Shown here: positions 17,128 to 25,521 of the stretch, piece after piece | How positions within the stretch are numbered: position 1 is the first letter of the stretch | How the letters are laid out: each line of letters begins with the position of its first letter | Source of the DNA: an uncultured Coriobacteriaceae bacterium | GTDB lineage: Bacteria; Actinomycetota; Coriobacteriia; Coriobacteriales; Eggerthellaceae | Direction: 5' to 3' | DNA: 64,000 bases | Assembly: GCA_937937585.1 (NCBI GenBank) | Contig: CALDCB010000008.1 | Location: 248,001 to 312,000 of the forward strand | Notes under the pieces: model-generated | What the model was told of the DNA's origin: nothing | Databases searched by the model: none | Seen by the model: only the letters and a program-made list of their open reading frames with translations | Position numbers and translations under genes: made by a program

Positions 17128-19611
17128 TTACTTAACCTCGAGCTTGCCTTTCTCCTTGGGAGCCGGGCGGAACAGCATGTACAGAATGCCAGCCGCGCAG
17201 GCAATTGCCAAGAAGAAGCAGGCGTCGATGCTACCGCCAGCGGCCACACGACCGAAGTTGTAGAACATCAGCGCCACAACGTAGGCCCACAGCATCTCGT
17301 AGCCGATAGCTGCCCAGAACCACTTGCCGAAGCCGCCCATCTCGCGCTTGATGGCGCCCATTGCAGCGAAGCACGGTGCGCACAGCAGGTTGAACACCAG
17401 GAAGGAAAGGGCTGCCGCTGCGCCGAAGCCACCGGAGACTTCCTCCATGCTGGCGATAAGAGCCGTGGTCCAAGCGATGGTCGGATCGCCGCCGAACAGA
17501 ACAGCCATGGTGCCAACCAGGTTCTCCTTGGCCATGAAGCCCGTGACAGTTGCCGCAGCGGATTCCCAGTTGCCCCAACCAAGCGGAGCGAAGATCCAGC
17601 AGAAGGCATTGCCGAACGCCGCCAACAGCGAGTTGTCCATCTCGGAAACCGCGCCGAACACGCCGTCCTCGAAACCGTAGCCAGACAGGAACCAAACGAT
17701 GATGGTTGCCAGAAGGATGATCGTACCAGCCTTCTTGATGAACGCCCATGCGCGCTCCCACATGCTGCGCAGCAGGTCAACGAAGCGCGGCATACGGTAC
17801 TCGGGCAGCTCCATGATGTACGGAGTGGTCTCGCCCAGGAACGGCTTGGTCTTCTTCAGCATGATGCCCGAAACGATGATCGAGCCGATGCCCAGGAAGT
17901 ACGCCATCGGGGCAACCCACCAAACGCCACCGAAGAACGCGGTGGAGATAAGGGCGATCGGAGGAAGCTTGGCCGAGCACGGCATGAACGTCGTGGTCAT
18001 GATGGTCAGCTTACGCGAAGACTCCGACTCGATGGTACGGGAAGCCATGATGCCAGGAACGCCGCAACCAGTGCCGATGATCATCGGGATGAAGGTCTTG
18101 CCGGACAGGCCGAAGCGACGGAAGATGCGGTCAAGGATGAAGGTGACGCGAGCCATGTAGCCGCAGCCCTCAAGGATTGCCAGCAAGAAGAACAGCACCA
18201 TGATCTGGGGCACAAAGCCAAGAACCGCGCCAACGCCGGCGATGATGCCGTTGATGACCAGGTCGCTCAGCCAGTCAGGCGCGTCGATAGCGGTAAGGCC
18301 GTCCTCAACCAGAACAGGGATACCGGGAACCCAAGGACCGTACTCGCTCGGGTCGGCCTCGGGAACCTCAAGGGCAGCCTGGAAGTCTTCCAAGGTCACC
18401 TCATGCTCGTCAACCTCGCCGGTCTCCTCGTCAACGATGTGAGTCTCGGCAACAAGATCTGCTGCATCATCCTCGAATGCAGCGAGAGCAGCCTGGCCCT
18501 CATCGGAATCAAGGTCGCCTTCGGCATCCTCACCCAGGTACTCGGAAATAGCATCAACATCGATGCCAGCCTCTTCAGCATCAGTCAAGAACGCGCTGAT
18601 GTCGTTCTGAGCATCGTCGAAAGCGCCCGAGTCCTCGTCGAAGGCCTCGCGACCCTGGGAGGCAACGAACCAGCCGTCGCCGAACACGCCATCGTTCATC
18701 CAGTCGGTGAAGTAGCCGCCGACGGTGGAAATGGCCACGTAATAAACAAGGGTGATGATCACGGCGAAGATCGGTAGAGCCAAAATGCGGTTCGTAAGAA
18801 CGCGGTCGATCTTCTCGGAAGTAGTCAGACCCTTGATAGAGCGCTTCTGCACGCTCGGCATGAAGTTCACGATGAACTTGTAACGCTCGTTGGTGATGAT
18901 CGCGTCGGAATGATCATCGAACTCCGACTCAGCAGCGATGATGGTGTCGCTGCAGTTAACCTGGCCACCGATCTTCTGCTCGGCAAGCTCGTCGCGCTCG
19001 AACAGCTTGATGGCGTCGTAGCGCTTCATCTTCTCGGGGACGGAAGCGGGAAGCTTCTCCTCGATCTGCTTCAGGTAAACCTCGACTTCTTGGCTGAAAC
19101 GCGGCGGAATCGGCGCCTTGCCGCTGCGGGCCTCTTTGACCACGGCAGCGGTCACATCTTCAAGGCCGTCACCGTGAAGAGCCGAGATCTCAACAACCGG
19201 GACGTTCAGCCTGCGGCTAAGCTCCTCGGACTTGATGGTATAGCCGCGCTTCTTAACGATGTCCATCTGATTGAGGGCCACGACCATGGGAAGGCCGAAC
19301 TCCATCAGCTGGGTGGTGAGGTACAGGTTGCGTTCGAGGTTCGATGCGTCCACGATGTTCAGGATCGCATCTGCGTCGCCGCTTGCGAGGTAATCGCGCG
19401 CGATGACCTCTTCATTCGTGTAAGGCGAAAGCGAATAGATACCGGGAAGGTCGACGAACTCGACCTCCTTGTCGCCTTTGAGGGTACCCGTCTTGCGCTC
19501 GACCGTTACGCCCGGCCAGTTGCCGACATACTGATGATTGCCGGTGAGCTGGTTGAACAACGTCGTCTTGCCCGAGTTAGGATTACCCACCAAAGCAATT
19601 TTCACTGACAT
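17128..19611 (-). CDS. feoB: Ferrous iron transporter FeoB with large acidic insert
   Basis: An 827-residue GTP-dependent Fe(II) permease. The N-terminal G domain has G1 GNPNSGKT (9-16), G3 DLPG (54-57), G4 NQMD (114-117) and G5 SALHG; the membrane part has LEGCGYMARVTFILDR and IGTGCGVPGIMASRT followed by FMPCSAKLPPIALI, the two Cys-containing gate helices, each repeated in the typical FeoB order. Between the first membrane span (about 276-300) and the second (about 451-475) lies an extra stretch, about 317-428, very rich in Asp and Glu (for example EDAEGDLDSDEGQ, HIVDEETGEVDEHE). In common FeoB proteins this loop is only about 50 residues. By topology it would be extracytoplasmic. FeoA is encoded upstream. 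Confidence 0.95.
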   Translation of the reverse strand: MSVKIALVGNPNSGKTTLFNQLTGNHQYVGNWPGVTVERKTGTLKGDKEVEFVDLPGIYSLSPYTNEEVIARDYLASGDADAILNIVDASNLERNLYLTTQLMEFGLPMVVALNQMDIVKKRGYTIKSEELSRRLNVPVVEISALHGDGLEDVTAAVVKEARSGKAPIPPRFSQEVEVYLKQIEEKLPASVPEKMKRYDAIKLFERDELAEQKIGGQVNCSDTIIAAESEFDDHSDAIITNERYKFIVNFMPSVQKRSIKGLTTSEKIDRVLTNRILALPIFAVIITLVYYVAISTVGGYFTDWMNDGVFGDGWFVASQGREAFDEDSGAFDDAQNDISAFLTDAEEAGIDVDAISEYLGEDAEGDLDSDEGQAALAAFEDDAADLVAETHIVDEETGEVDEHEVTLEDFQAALEVPEADPSEYGPWVPGIPVLVEDGLTAIDAPDWLSDLVINGIIAGVGAVLGFVPQIMVLFFLLAILEGCGYMARVTFILDRIFRRFGLSGKTFIPMIIGTGCGVPGIMASRTIESESSRKLTIMTTTFMPCSAKLPPIALISTAFFGGVWWVAPMAYFLGIGSIIVSGIMLKKTKPFLGETTPYIMELPEYRMPRFVDLLRSMWERAWAFIKKAGTIILLATIIVWFLSGYGFEDGVFGAVSEMDNSLLAAFGNAFCWIFAPLGWGNWESAAATVTGFMAKENLVGTMAVLFGGDPTIAWTTALIASMEEVSGGFGAAAALSFLVFNLLCAPCFAAMGAIKREMGGFGKWFWAAIGYEMLWAYVVALMFYNFGRVAAGGSIDACFFLAIACAAGILYMLFRPAPKEKGKLEVK

Positions 19612-19748
19612 ATGCTTTGTGCTCCACTCTGCGCGAAATCGCGCCCAAATCTAATGATTTTGCTTGACGTTCAATACTTTCTTTCCGCATGCGCATCGTC
19701 CATGCGCCGCGGGGCTTCCACTGCAGCTTCGCGCCGCAGCGCAAACCG

Positions 19749-19973
19749 TTAGATCTTCTCGACCTCGATGCCGCTCAGGTCAGACCTACGCAGCGAAAGG
19801 TGATAGCCGCGAACCGTCATGTCGACGGGATCATCAAGCGGAGCCACCTTCGTGATGGTGATCTCGGCGCCGCGGGTGATGCCCATGTCCATGATGCGAC
19901 GGCGCGTCTCACCCGTATCGTTCAGGCGAATGACGCGACCGGTCTCACCCGGCTTCAAATCGTTCAGAGTCAT
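19749..19973 (-). CDS. feoA: Ferrous iron transport accessory protein FeoA
   Basis: The 74-residue SH3-like FeoA protein contains GETGRVIRLNDTGETRRRIMDMGITRGAEITITKVAPLDDPVDMTVRGYHLSLRRSD, the full family pattern. It is thought to interact with and regulate FeoB. It lies 137 bases upstream of feoB on the same strand, RBS GGAGGGA at good distance. An AT-rich promoter region with several GTTAAC-type repeats precedes it. Confidence 0.93.
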   Translation of the reverse strand: MTLNDLKPGETGRVIRLNDTGETRRRIMDMGITRGAEITITKVAPLDDPVDMTVRGYHLSLRRSDLSGIEVEKI

Positions 19974-20488
19974 TTCGTTCCCTCCTCCCCTGCTCTTCAG
20001 GGTGCTGAACTTGCATTCAAGCCTCCTTCGAAATCCATCTGCTTCGAGGGAAGCTTGGGTAACGCGAAGTTAACTTTCACGTTATTAACCGAGGATAACT
20101 TATATTGATCAAGAGATAAATGAGTAACGGTAGATTAACAGTTACCGTCACATTTCTTATATATTACCAGTTGAAACTGTTATTTCACGTAGTCTAACTT
20201 CTTTTCGTTTAGCTAATTTGTTTAGATAGTTCGAACTTTTCGATGCATCAACCGTCCCAATTCGCAAAATCCGAAAAGCCAGCCACTCTTCCCCATTTGC
20301 AAAAAGTTCCCGCTCTCACTGAAAGCACCTGCTCTTCCCCACTTGAAATCGATTCGAGTAAAAAATCGTGCCTTCGACCTGCCAAGACGCGCAATCAACA
20401 AGCAGTGCGCTAGAATGAACGGGTTTGACACCCACCTAGGGTCGGCAAGCCGCCGAAACCCGCAAGCAATATCGAAAGGTTCCACGTC
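19974..20488. other. Divergent intergenic region feoA / NSS transporter
   Basis: Bases about 20040-20220 are strikingly AT-rich and hold many short inverted sequences built on GTTAAC/GTTATT (for example CAGTT-GA-AACTG near 20170 and ACGGTA...TTACCGT near 20135). This is the expected place for an iron-responsive promoter of feoAB. No standard 19-bp Fur box could be fixed by eye. The plus-strand leader for the NSS gene begins near 20420. Confidence 0.45.
20420..20462 (+). ncRNA. Candidate structured leader of the NSS transporter
   Basis: A TAGAAT (-10-like) at 20411 would start a 5' leader of about 70 bases. It can fold as a compact three-way junction: CGGGTTT (20420-20426) pairs with AAACCCG (20456-20462), enclosing ACCC..GGGT and CGGC-AA-GCCG hairpins. 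It does not match a riboswitch class I know, so the call rests on folding only. Confidence 0.3.
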
Positions 20489-21922
20489 GTGGCAGATCAG
20501 AACAAGCAAGCAGCTACCACCGACGCGGCGGGCGCTCCTCGCGAGCACTTCGCCTCCCGCATCGGTTTCCTCCTTATCAGCGCGGGTTGCGCAATCGGAC
20601 TGGGCAACGTCTGGCGCTTCCCCTACATCACCGGCCAGTACGGTGGTGCCGCATTCGTCCTGATCTACCTGATCTTCCTGGTTATCTTGGGCCTGCCCGT
20701 CATGGTGATGGAGTTCGCCGTCGGTCGCGCAAGCCAAAAATCCTCCGCGAAGGCATTCGATATTTTGCAGCCCTCCCGCAAATGGCACTGGTTCACCTGG
20801 TGGGGATACATCGGCTGCATGATCCTGATGATGTTCTACACCACCGTCTGCGGTTGGATGCTTGCCTACATCCCCAAGATGGCATCGGGCGAGTTCAACG
20901 GCGCACAGGCCGAATTGGCCGGCACCGCATTCGGCAACATGTTGGCTGACCCGACCATGCTCATCGGCTGGATGCTGGCCGCCGTTGCCATCGGCTTTCT
21001 GATTTGCAGCCTTGGCCTGCAAAAAGGTGTCGAACGCATCACCAAATGGATGATGGCCACCCTGTTCGTGGTCATGCTGATCCTGATGATCCGCGCCGTC
21101 ACGCTTCCGGGCGCAGGCGAAGGCATCGCGTTCTACCTAGTCCCCGACTTCAGCAAGCTGTTCACTAACGGCTGGTCCACCTTCGGCGAAGCCGTGTACG
21201 CCGCCATGGGCCAGGCGTTCTTCAGCCTGTCGCTGGGCATTGCCGCCATGGAGATCTTCGGCAGCTACATTGGCAAAGAGCGCAGCCTGACCGGCGAGGC
21301 CGTTTCGGTAACCATCCTGAACACCGTCGTCGCCATCCTGGCCGGCCTGATCATCTTCCCCGCCTGCTTCGCCTACGGCGTCAACCCCGACTCGGGTCCG
21401 TCGCTGGTGTTCGTCACCCTGCCCGTCGTTTTCGGCCAGATGCCCCTGGGCAACGTGTGGGGCGCGCTGTTCTTCGTGTTCATGAGCTTCGCCTCGCTGT
21501 CCACCGTCATCGCCGTGTTCGAGAACCTTATCAGCTGGACTATGGACAAGTGGGACATGCCCCGCAGCCGCGCCGTAGCCGTCAACGGCATCCTGGTTGT
21601 CGTCCTCAGCCTGCCGTGCGCACTGGGCTTCAACGTGCTTTCCGGCGTCACTCTGCCCGCCATCGGCGACATCCAATCCATCGAGGACTTCATCGTTTCC
21701 AACAACATGCTTCCGCTGGGCAGCCTCGTCTTCCTGCTGTTCTGCGTGACGAAGCGCGGTTGGGGTTGGGAGAACTTCCTGGCCGAAGCCGACGCCGGCG
21801 AAGGCATCAAATTCCCGCGTTGGTCGCTTCCGTGGCTCAAATACGGCATTCCCACGCTGATCATCGTGATTTTCATCATGGGTTATGCACCTAAACTCGC
21901 CGTCTGGTTTGGGATGGCGTAA
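20489..21922 (+). CDS. Sodium-dependent NSS (SNF) family transporter
   Basis: The 477-residue neurotransmitter:sodium symporter homolog starts with GTG after GAAAGG. TM1 has the unwound family motif GCAIGLGNVWRFPY and the sodium-site region; TM6-TM8 blocks AMGQAFFSLSLGIAAMEIFGSY and FMSFASLSTVIAVFE fit LeuT-like topology with about 12 spans. It probably imports an amino acid with Na+ across the cytoplasmic membrane. The substrate cannot be told. It lies upstream of the xanthine salvage pair but 76 bases away; co-transcription is possible. Confidence 0.9.
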   Translation: MADQNKQAATTDAAGAPREHFASRIGFLLISAGCAIGLGNVWRFPYITGQYGGAAFVLIYLIFLVILGLPVMVMEFAVGRASQKSSAKAFDILQPSRKWHWFTWWGYIGCMILMMFYTTVCGWMLAYIPKMASGEFNGAQAELAGTAFGNMLADPTMLIGWMLAAVAIGFLICSLGLQKGVERITKWMMATLFVVMLILMIRAVTLPGAGEGIAFYLVPDFSKLFTNGWSTFGEAVYAAMGQAFFSLSLGIAAMEIFGSYIGKERSLTGEAVSVTILNTVVAILAGLIIFPACFAYGVNPDSGPSLVFVTLPVVFGQMPLGNVWGALFFVFMSFASLSTVIAVFENLISWTMDKWDMPRSRAVAVNGILVVVLSLPCALGFNVLSGVTLPAIGDIQSIEDFIVSNNMLPLGSLVFLLFCVTKRGWGWENFLAEADAGEGIKFPRWSLPWLKYGIPTLIIVIFIMGYAPKLAVWFGMA

Positions 21923-21998
21923 AATCAATCCACTGTTTTCACGTCGGCGGGCGCGCTTCTTGAAAGCACGTCCGCCGCACTAGTTTATGGGGAGCAAC

Positions 21999-22577
21999 AT
22001 GAAACTACTCGAGGAGCGCATTCAAGCGGACGGCGTGGTTAAAGAAGGAAACGTCCTGAAGGTCGACAACTTCCTGAACCACCAGATGGACGCAAAACTG
22101 TTCAAGGAAATGGCCGAGCAATGGAAGGCCGATTTCGCCGACGCTCCCATCAACAAGATCCTGACCATCGAAGCCAGCGGCATCGGCATCGCCGCCGTTG
22201 CGGCAAGCGTTTTCGAGGTGCCCGCCGTCTTCGCCAAGAAGGCCAAGAGCATCAACATCGACGGCTCGGTGTACTGCGTCGACGTCGAATCGTTCACCCA
22301 TAAGAACATCTCGCAGGTCATCGTGTCAAAAAAGTACCTAGGCCCCGACGACCACGTTTTCATCATCGACGACTTCATGGCCAACGGCTGCGCCATGAGC
22401 GGTCTTATCGAGATCTGCGACATGGCCGGCGCCACCGTCGAGGGAATCGGCATCGCCATCGAGAAGGGTTTCCAGGGCGGTGGCGACAATCTGCGCCAGC
22501 GCGGCTACAAGGTTGACTCGCTGGCTATCGTCGAGTCCATGGACCCCGCCACGGGAAAGATCGAGTTCCGCGCATGA
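21999..22577 (+). CDS. xpt: Xanthine phosphoribosyltransferase
   Basis: A type I PRTase of 192 residues starting at MKLLEERI (GGGGAG before the ATG; an upstream in-frame ATG would add four residues). The PRPP motif is seen as HVFIIDDFMANGCAMSGLI, and KILTIEASGIGIA is the pyrophosphate-binding loop characteristic of Xpt. It converts xanthine and PRPP to XMP in the cytoplasm. Its stop overlaps the permease start by 4 bases, the usual xpt-pbuX arrangement. No purine riboswitch was found in the 76-base gap upstream. Confidence 0.93.
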   Translation: MKLLEERIQADGVVKEGNVLKVDNFLNHQMDAKLFKEMAEQWKADFADAPINKILTIEASGIGIAAVAASVFEVPAVFAKKAKSINIDGSVYCVDVESFTHKNISQVIVSKKYLGPDDHVFIIDDFMANGCAMSGLIEICDMAGATVEGIGIAIEKGFQGGGDNLRQRGYKVDSLAIVESMDPATGKIEFRA

Positions 22578-23932
22578 GCAACAAAACCAATCTAAGGAAG
22601 CAGCTGGGCGATTATTACGGAAACGTCCCTGTCGCGCAGGCGCTTCCCTATGGCATCCAGCATGTTCTGGCCATGTTCGTCTCGAACCTGGCCCCCATCG
22701 TCATCATCTGCGGAGCAGCCGGCCTTGGCACTGAAGACTCCGCGATGCTTATCCAGAACGCCATGATCGCCGCCGGCATCGGCACGCTCATCCAGCTGTT
22801 CAGCGTTTGGCGCATCGGCGCCAAGCTGCCCATTGTCATGGGCCTGAGCTTCACGTTCGTCACCGTGCTGTGCGGCGTTGCCGCCACCTACGGCATGGGC
22901 GCGGTTGTCGGCGCAGTCATCGTCGGCGGGTGCATCGAGGGCGTGCTGGGTTTGTTCGCCAAGTACTGGTACCGCTATATCGGCAGCATCGTGTCGGCCG
23001 TCGTGGTTGTCTCCATTGGCTTCTCGCTGCTATCCACCGGCGCCGAGACGTTCGCCGGCGGCTCCAGCGCAGCCGACTTCGGTTCGTGGCAGAACTTGTT
23101 CCTGGGCACCGTTTCTCTTCTTGCGTGCCTTCTGTTCCAGCGCTTCGCCAAGGGCAGCTTGAAGCAGCTCTCCATTCTGTTCGGCCTGGTATTCGGCTAT
23201 ATCGTGGCGCTGTTCATGGGCCGTGTGGATTTCAGCAGCTTCCAGAACCTGCAGGTTGTGTCGCTGCCGCACCTCATGCCCTTTATGCCCGAGTTCCATG
23301 CGGGCGCCATCATCAGCATGACGCTGCTGTTCCTGGTTAGCGCCGCCGAGACCATCGGCGACACCGGCGCCATCGCACGCATCGGCTTCGAGCGCAACCC
23401 GTCCGAGCGCGAGATTTCGGGCGCCGTTGCAGCCGACGGCTTCACTAGCGCGCTTGCAGGTGTCTTCGGCTGCTCGCCGCTTACCTCGTTCGCACAGAAC
23501 ATCGGCCTTATCGGCATGACGGGCGTCGTCAACCGCCGTGCCATCGCTTGCGGCGCAGCCGTGCTGATCGCAGCCGGATTCATCCCTGCCATCAGCGCCG
23601 TGTTCAGCTCGGTGCCCAGCGCCGTTCTTGGCGGATGCACTATCATGATGTTCGGCACCATCGTCACCAGCGGTTTCCAAATGGTTGCCGCCGCCGGCTT
23701 CTCGCAGCGCAACATCACCATCGCGGCGACCTCGCTAGCTATCGGCATTGGCTTTTCGCAGATCAGCGTGATCTTCTCGGCCTTCCCCGAAATCGTGCAG
23801 AACATCTTCGTGGGGAACAGCATCGCTCTTACGTTCTTGGTTGCCCTGGTCATGAACCTGCTTATGCCAAAGGAAGCCACGCCTTCTGTAGTGGCCGACG
23901 GCACGCCCGAAGAGGAAGCCGAGCAGCAGTAA
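22574..23932 (+). CDS. pbuX: Xanthine/uracil permease family (NCS2) transporter
   Basis: The 452-residue polytopic NCS2 protein contains LPYGIQHVLAMFVSNLAPIVII at the N-terminus, the TM8 motif SAAETIGDTGAIARIGFERNPSEREISGAVAADGF and GCSPLTSFAQNIGLI, all typical of purine permeases of the PbuX/XanP branch. It probably brings xanthine into the cell for the adjacent phosphoribosyltransferase. The C-terminal tail is acidic (GTPEEEAEQQ). A strong terminator follows. Confidence 0.9.
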   Translation: MSNKTNLRKQLGDYYGNVPVAQALPYGIQHVLAMFVSNLAPIVIICGAAGLGTEDSAMLIQNAMIAAGIGTLIQLFSVWRIGAKLPIVMGLSFTFVTVLCGVAATYGMGAVVGAVIVGGCIEGVLGLFAKYWYRYIGSIVSAVVVVSIGFSLLSTGAETFAGGSSAADFGSWQNLFLGTVSLLACLLFQRFAKGSLKQLSILFGLVFGYIVALFMGRVDFSSFQNLQVVSLPHLMPFMPEFHAGAIISMTLLFLVSAAETIGDTGAIARIGFERNPSEREISGAVAADGFTSALAGVFGCSPLTSFAQNIGLIGMTGVVNRRAIACGAAVLIAAGFIPAISAVFSSVPSAVLGGCTIMMFGTIVTSGFQMVAAAGFSQRNITIAATSLAIGIGFSQISVIFSAFPEIVQNIFVGNSIALTFLVALVMNLLMPKEATPSVVADGTPEEEAEQQ

Positions 23933-23970
23933 GCAGCAAGTCTTTCTGCAAGACTGCCCCCATGCAGACG

Positions 23971-24004
23971 AAACGGGATGAGCGAACGCTCATCCCGTTT
24001 TTTT
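23971..24004 (+). terminator. Terminator of xpt-pbuX
   Basis: A 13-bp stem AAACGGGATGAGC with its complement and a 4-base loop is followed by seven T residues. It may also serve the minus-strand methyltransferase, since the stem has A residues on the opposite flank. Confidence 0.88.
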
Positions 24005-24076
24005 CATGCCTATCACTTGCGCGGCGGATCGATCGGCTGCGCTTCAGGCGCTGCGCACTCAGCCGCAAGCCAATTC

Positions 24077-25198
24077 TTAAGCATCGGCCCAAACAGACTC
24101 GGCAACCTCGCGCACCAGCTTCAGCTTCTTCCACTGATCCTCCTCGGAAAGGACGTTGCCTTCCTCGGTGGACGAGAAGCCGCATTGAGGCGACAGGCAC
24201 AAGCGGTCAAGATCGACCACCTTCGCGGCCTCGTAAATGCGGTCGCGAATAGGCGCCGCATCCTCAAGCTTCGGATCCTTAGTGGTGACCAAACCCAGAA
24301 CCACGCGCTGATCGGTGTCCTTGGGCAGGAAACGCAAGGGGCTGAAGTCGCCCGAACGCTCGTCGTCGTACTCCAAGAAAAAGCCGTCGAAACCGCGAAT
24401 ACCCAGCAAGCGGCGAGCAACCGTTTCGTAGGTGCCCTCGTAAAGCCAATGGCTCATGAAGTTGCCCTTGCACATATGCGTGGTGATGACCATGTCGGAA
24501 GGACGGCCCTCAAGCGCGGCCTCGGTGATGTCGCCGAACACGTCGATGAGCTTGTCGGGGTCGTAACCGCATGCGACGATCCTGTCGCGGAAGCGCTTTG
24601 AGAACAAGGCGCCCCAGCTGGTGTCGTCAAGCTGCAGATAGCGGCAACCGGCATCGTAGAACGCCTTGATGGCATCCTGATAAACCTTGGCAAGCGCTTC
24701 GCGAAGCTCGTCTAAGTCGCGGTAAACAGGGCTCGCGGCATACTGGGCCGACAGAACGACGGAGTCAAGCGTGACCATGTTCGGACCGGCGATGGTCTGC
24801 TTCACCAGAACATCGCCCGCGATTTCTTGCGTGCGCTTAAAGCCCTCAAGGAACGGATGCGCCGGGTCAAACGAAAGCGGCTCGCTAACGTACGTGCTCT
24901 GCATCGTCTTCTTAACGCCGAAGCCGTCAGTCTCGAAGTCGTACACCTCGATGCCGTTGAAGCCGGCCAGGAAGTCCAAGTGCCACCAACGACGACGGAA
25001 CTCGCCATCGGTTACGGCATGCAGGCCCGCGGCCTTCTGGCTTTCGATGAGCTTCGCAACCTCAACGTCCTCGACGTCACGCAGCTGATCAAGGGTGATT
25101 TGACCCTGCGCGTACTGGGCACGAGCAGTTTTGATAGCTTCAGGGCGAAGGAAACTGCCCACGATGTCGTAGCGGAACGGAGCATTCAACTTGTCCAT
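24077..25198 (-). CDS. Cobalamin-independent methionine synthase-like (MetE C-terminal domain) protein
   Basis: The 373-residue single-barrel protein belongs to the YxjG/YxjH branch of MetE-like enzymes. RYDIVGSFLRPE opens the barrel; YLQLDDTSWG, TTHMCKGNF and CLSPQCGFSS supply the acidic, His-Cys and Cys zinc ligands expected for thiol activation. There is no N-terminal MetE half. It may methylate homocysteine or a related thiol using a folate or alternative methyl donor. It is monocistronic, divergent from pckA, with AAAGGA before the ATG. Confidence 0.87.
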   Translation of the reverse strand: MDKLNAPFRYDIVGSFLRPEAIKTARAQYAQGQITLDQLRDVEDVEVAKLIESQKAAGLHAVTDGEFRRRWWHLDFLAGFNGIEVYDFETDGFGVKKTMQSTYVSEPLSFDPAHPFLEGFKRTQEIAGDVLVKQTIAGPNMVTLDSVVLSAQYAASPVYRDLDELREALAKVYQDAIKAFYDAGCRYLQLDDTSWGALFSKRFRDRIVACGYDPDKLIDVFGDITEAALEGRPSDMVITTHMCKGNFMSHWLYEGTYETVARRLLGIRGFDGFFLEYDDERSGDFSPLRFLPKDTDQRVVLGLVTTKDPKLEDAAPIRDRIYEAAKVVDLDRLCLSPQCGFSSTEEGNVLSEEDQWKKLKLVREVAESVWADA

Positions 25199-25521
25199 AT
25201 CGGTCCTTTCTAACGTCGGCGACTACCGCTGTAGGCGGCTTTTCGCCATGATCTTCGCTAAACCAGTATGAGGGCATCCTCCGTCGTTTCAAAATATCTA
25301 GTTTCGCACGCCTGTCATAGCTTCGATCTATTCCCAAGCGAACACCCCGCACGCAAAGCATGCCAAACGCTGGTATCGCCCACCGCTTACGGTCTTATCG
25401 TCGGCAAAACCCGCGACCTGCGACAAACCATCAACAATGCGTGTACCATAAGCACTGCAAAATTCAGGCAGCCGGATGCTTGTGCACCCGCATACATAAC
25501 GGTCATCAAGGAATCGAGACT
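25199..25521. other. Divergent intergenic region methyltransferase / pckA
   Basis: It holds a small hairpin CCGC-TGTAG-GCGG near 25228 in the methyltransferase leader. There is no recognisable SAM or T-box element. The pckA open frame extends into it but the family N-terminus begins at 25522. Confidence 0.4.

Noticed and set aside
21923..21998. Purine riboswitch before xpt
   Set aside because: The gap is too short and lacks the conserved aptamer loops.
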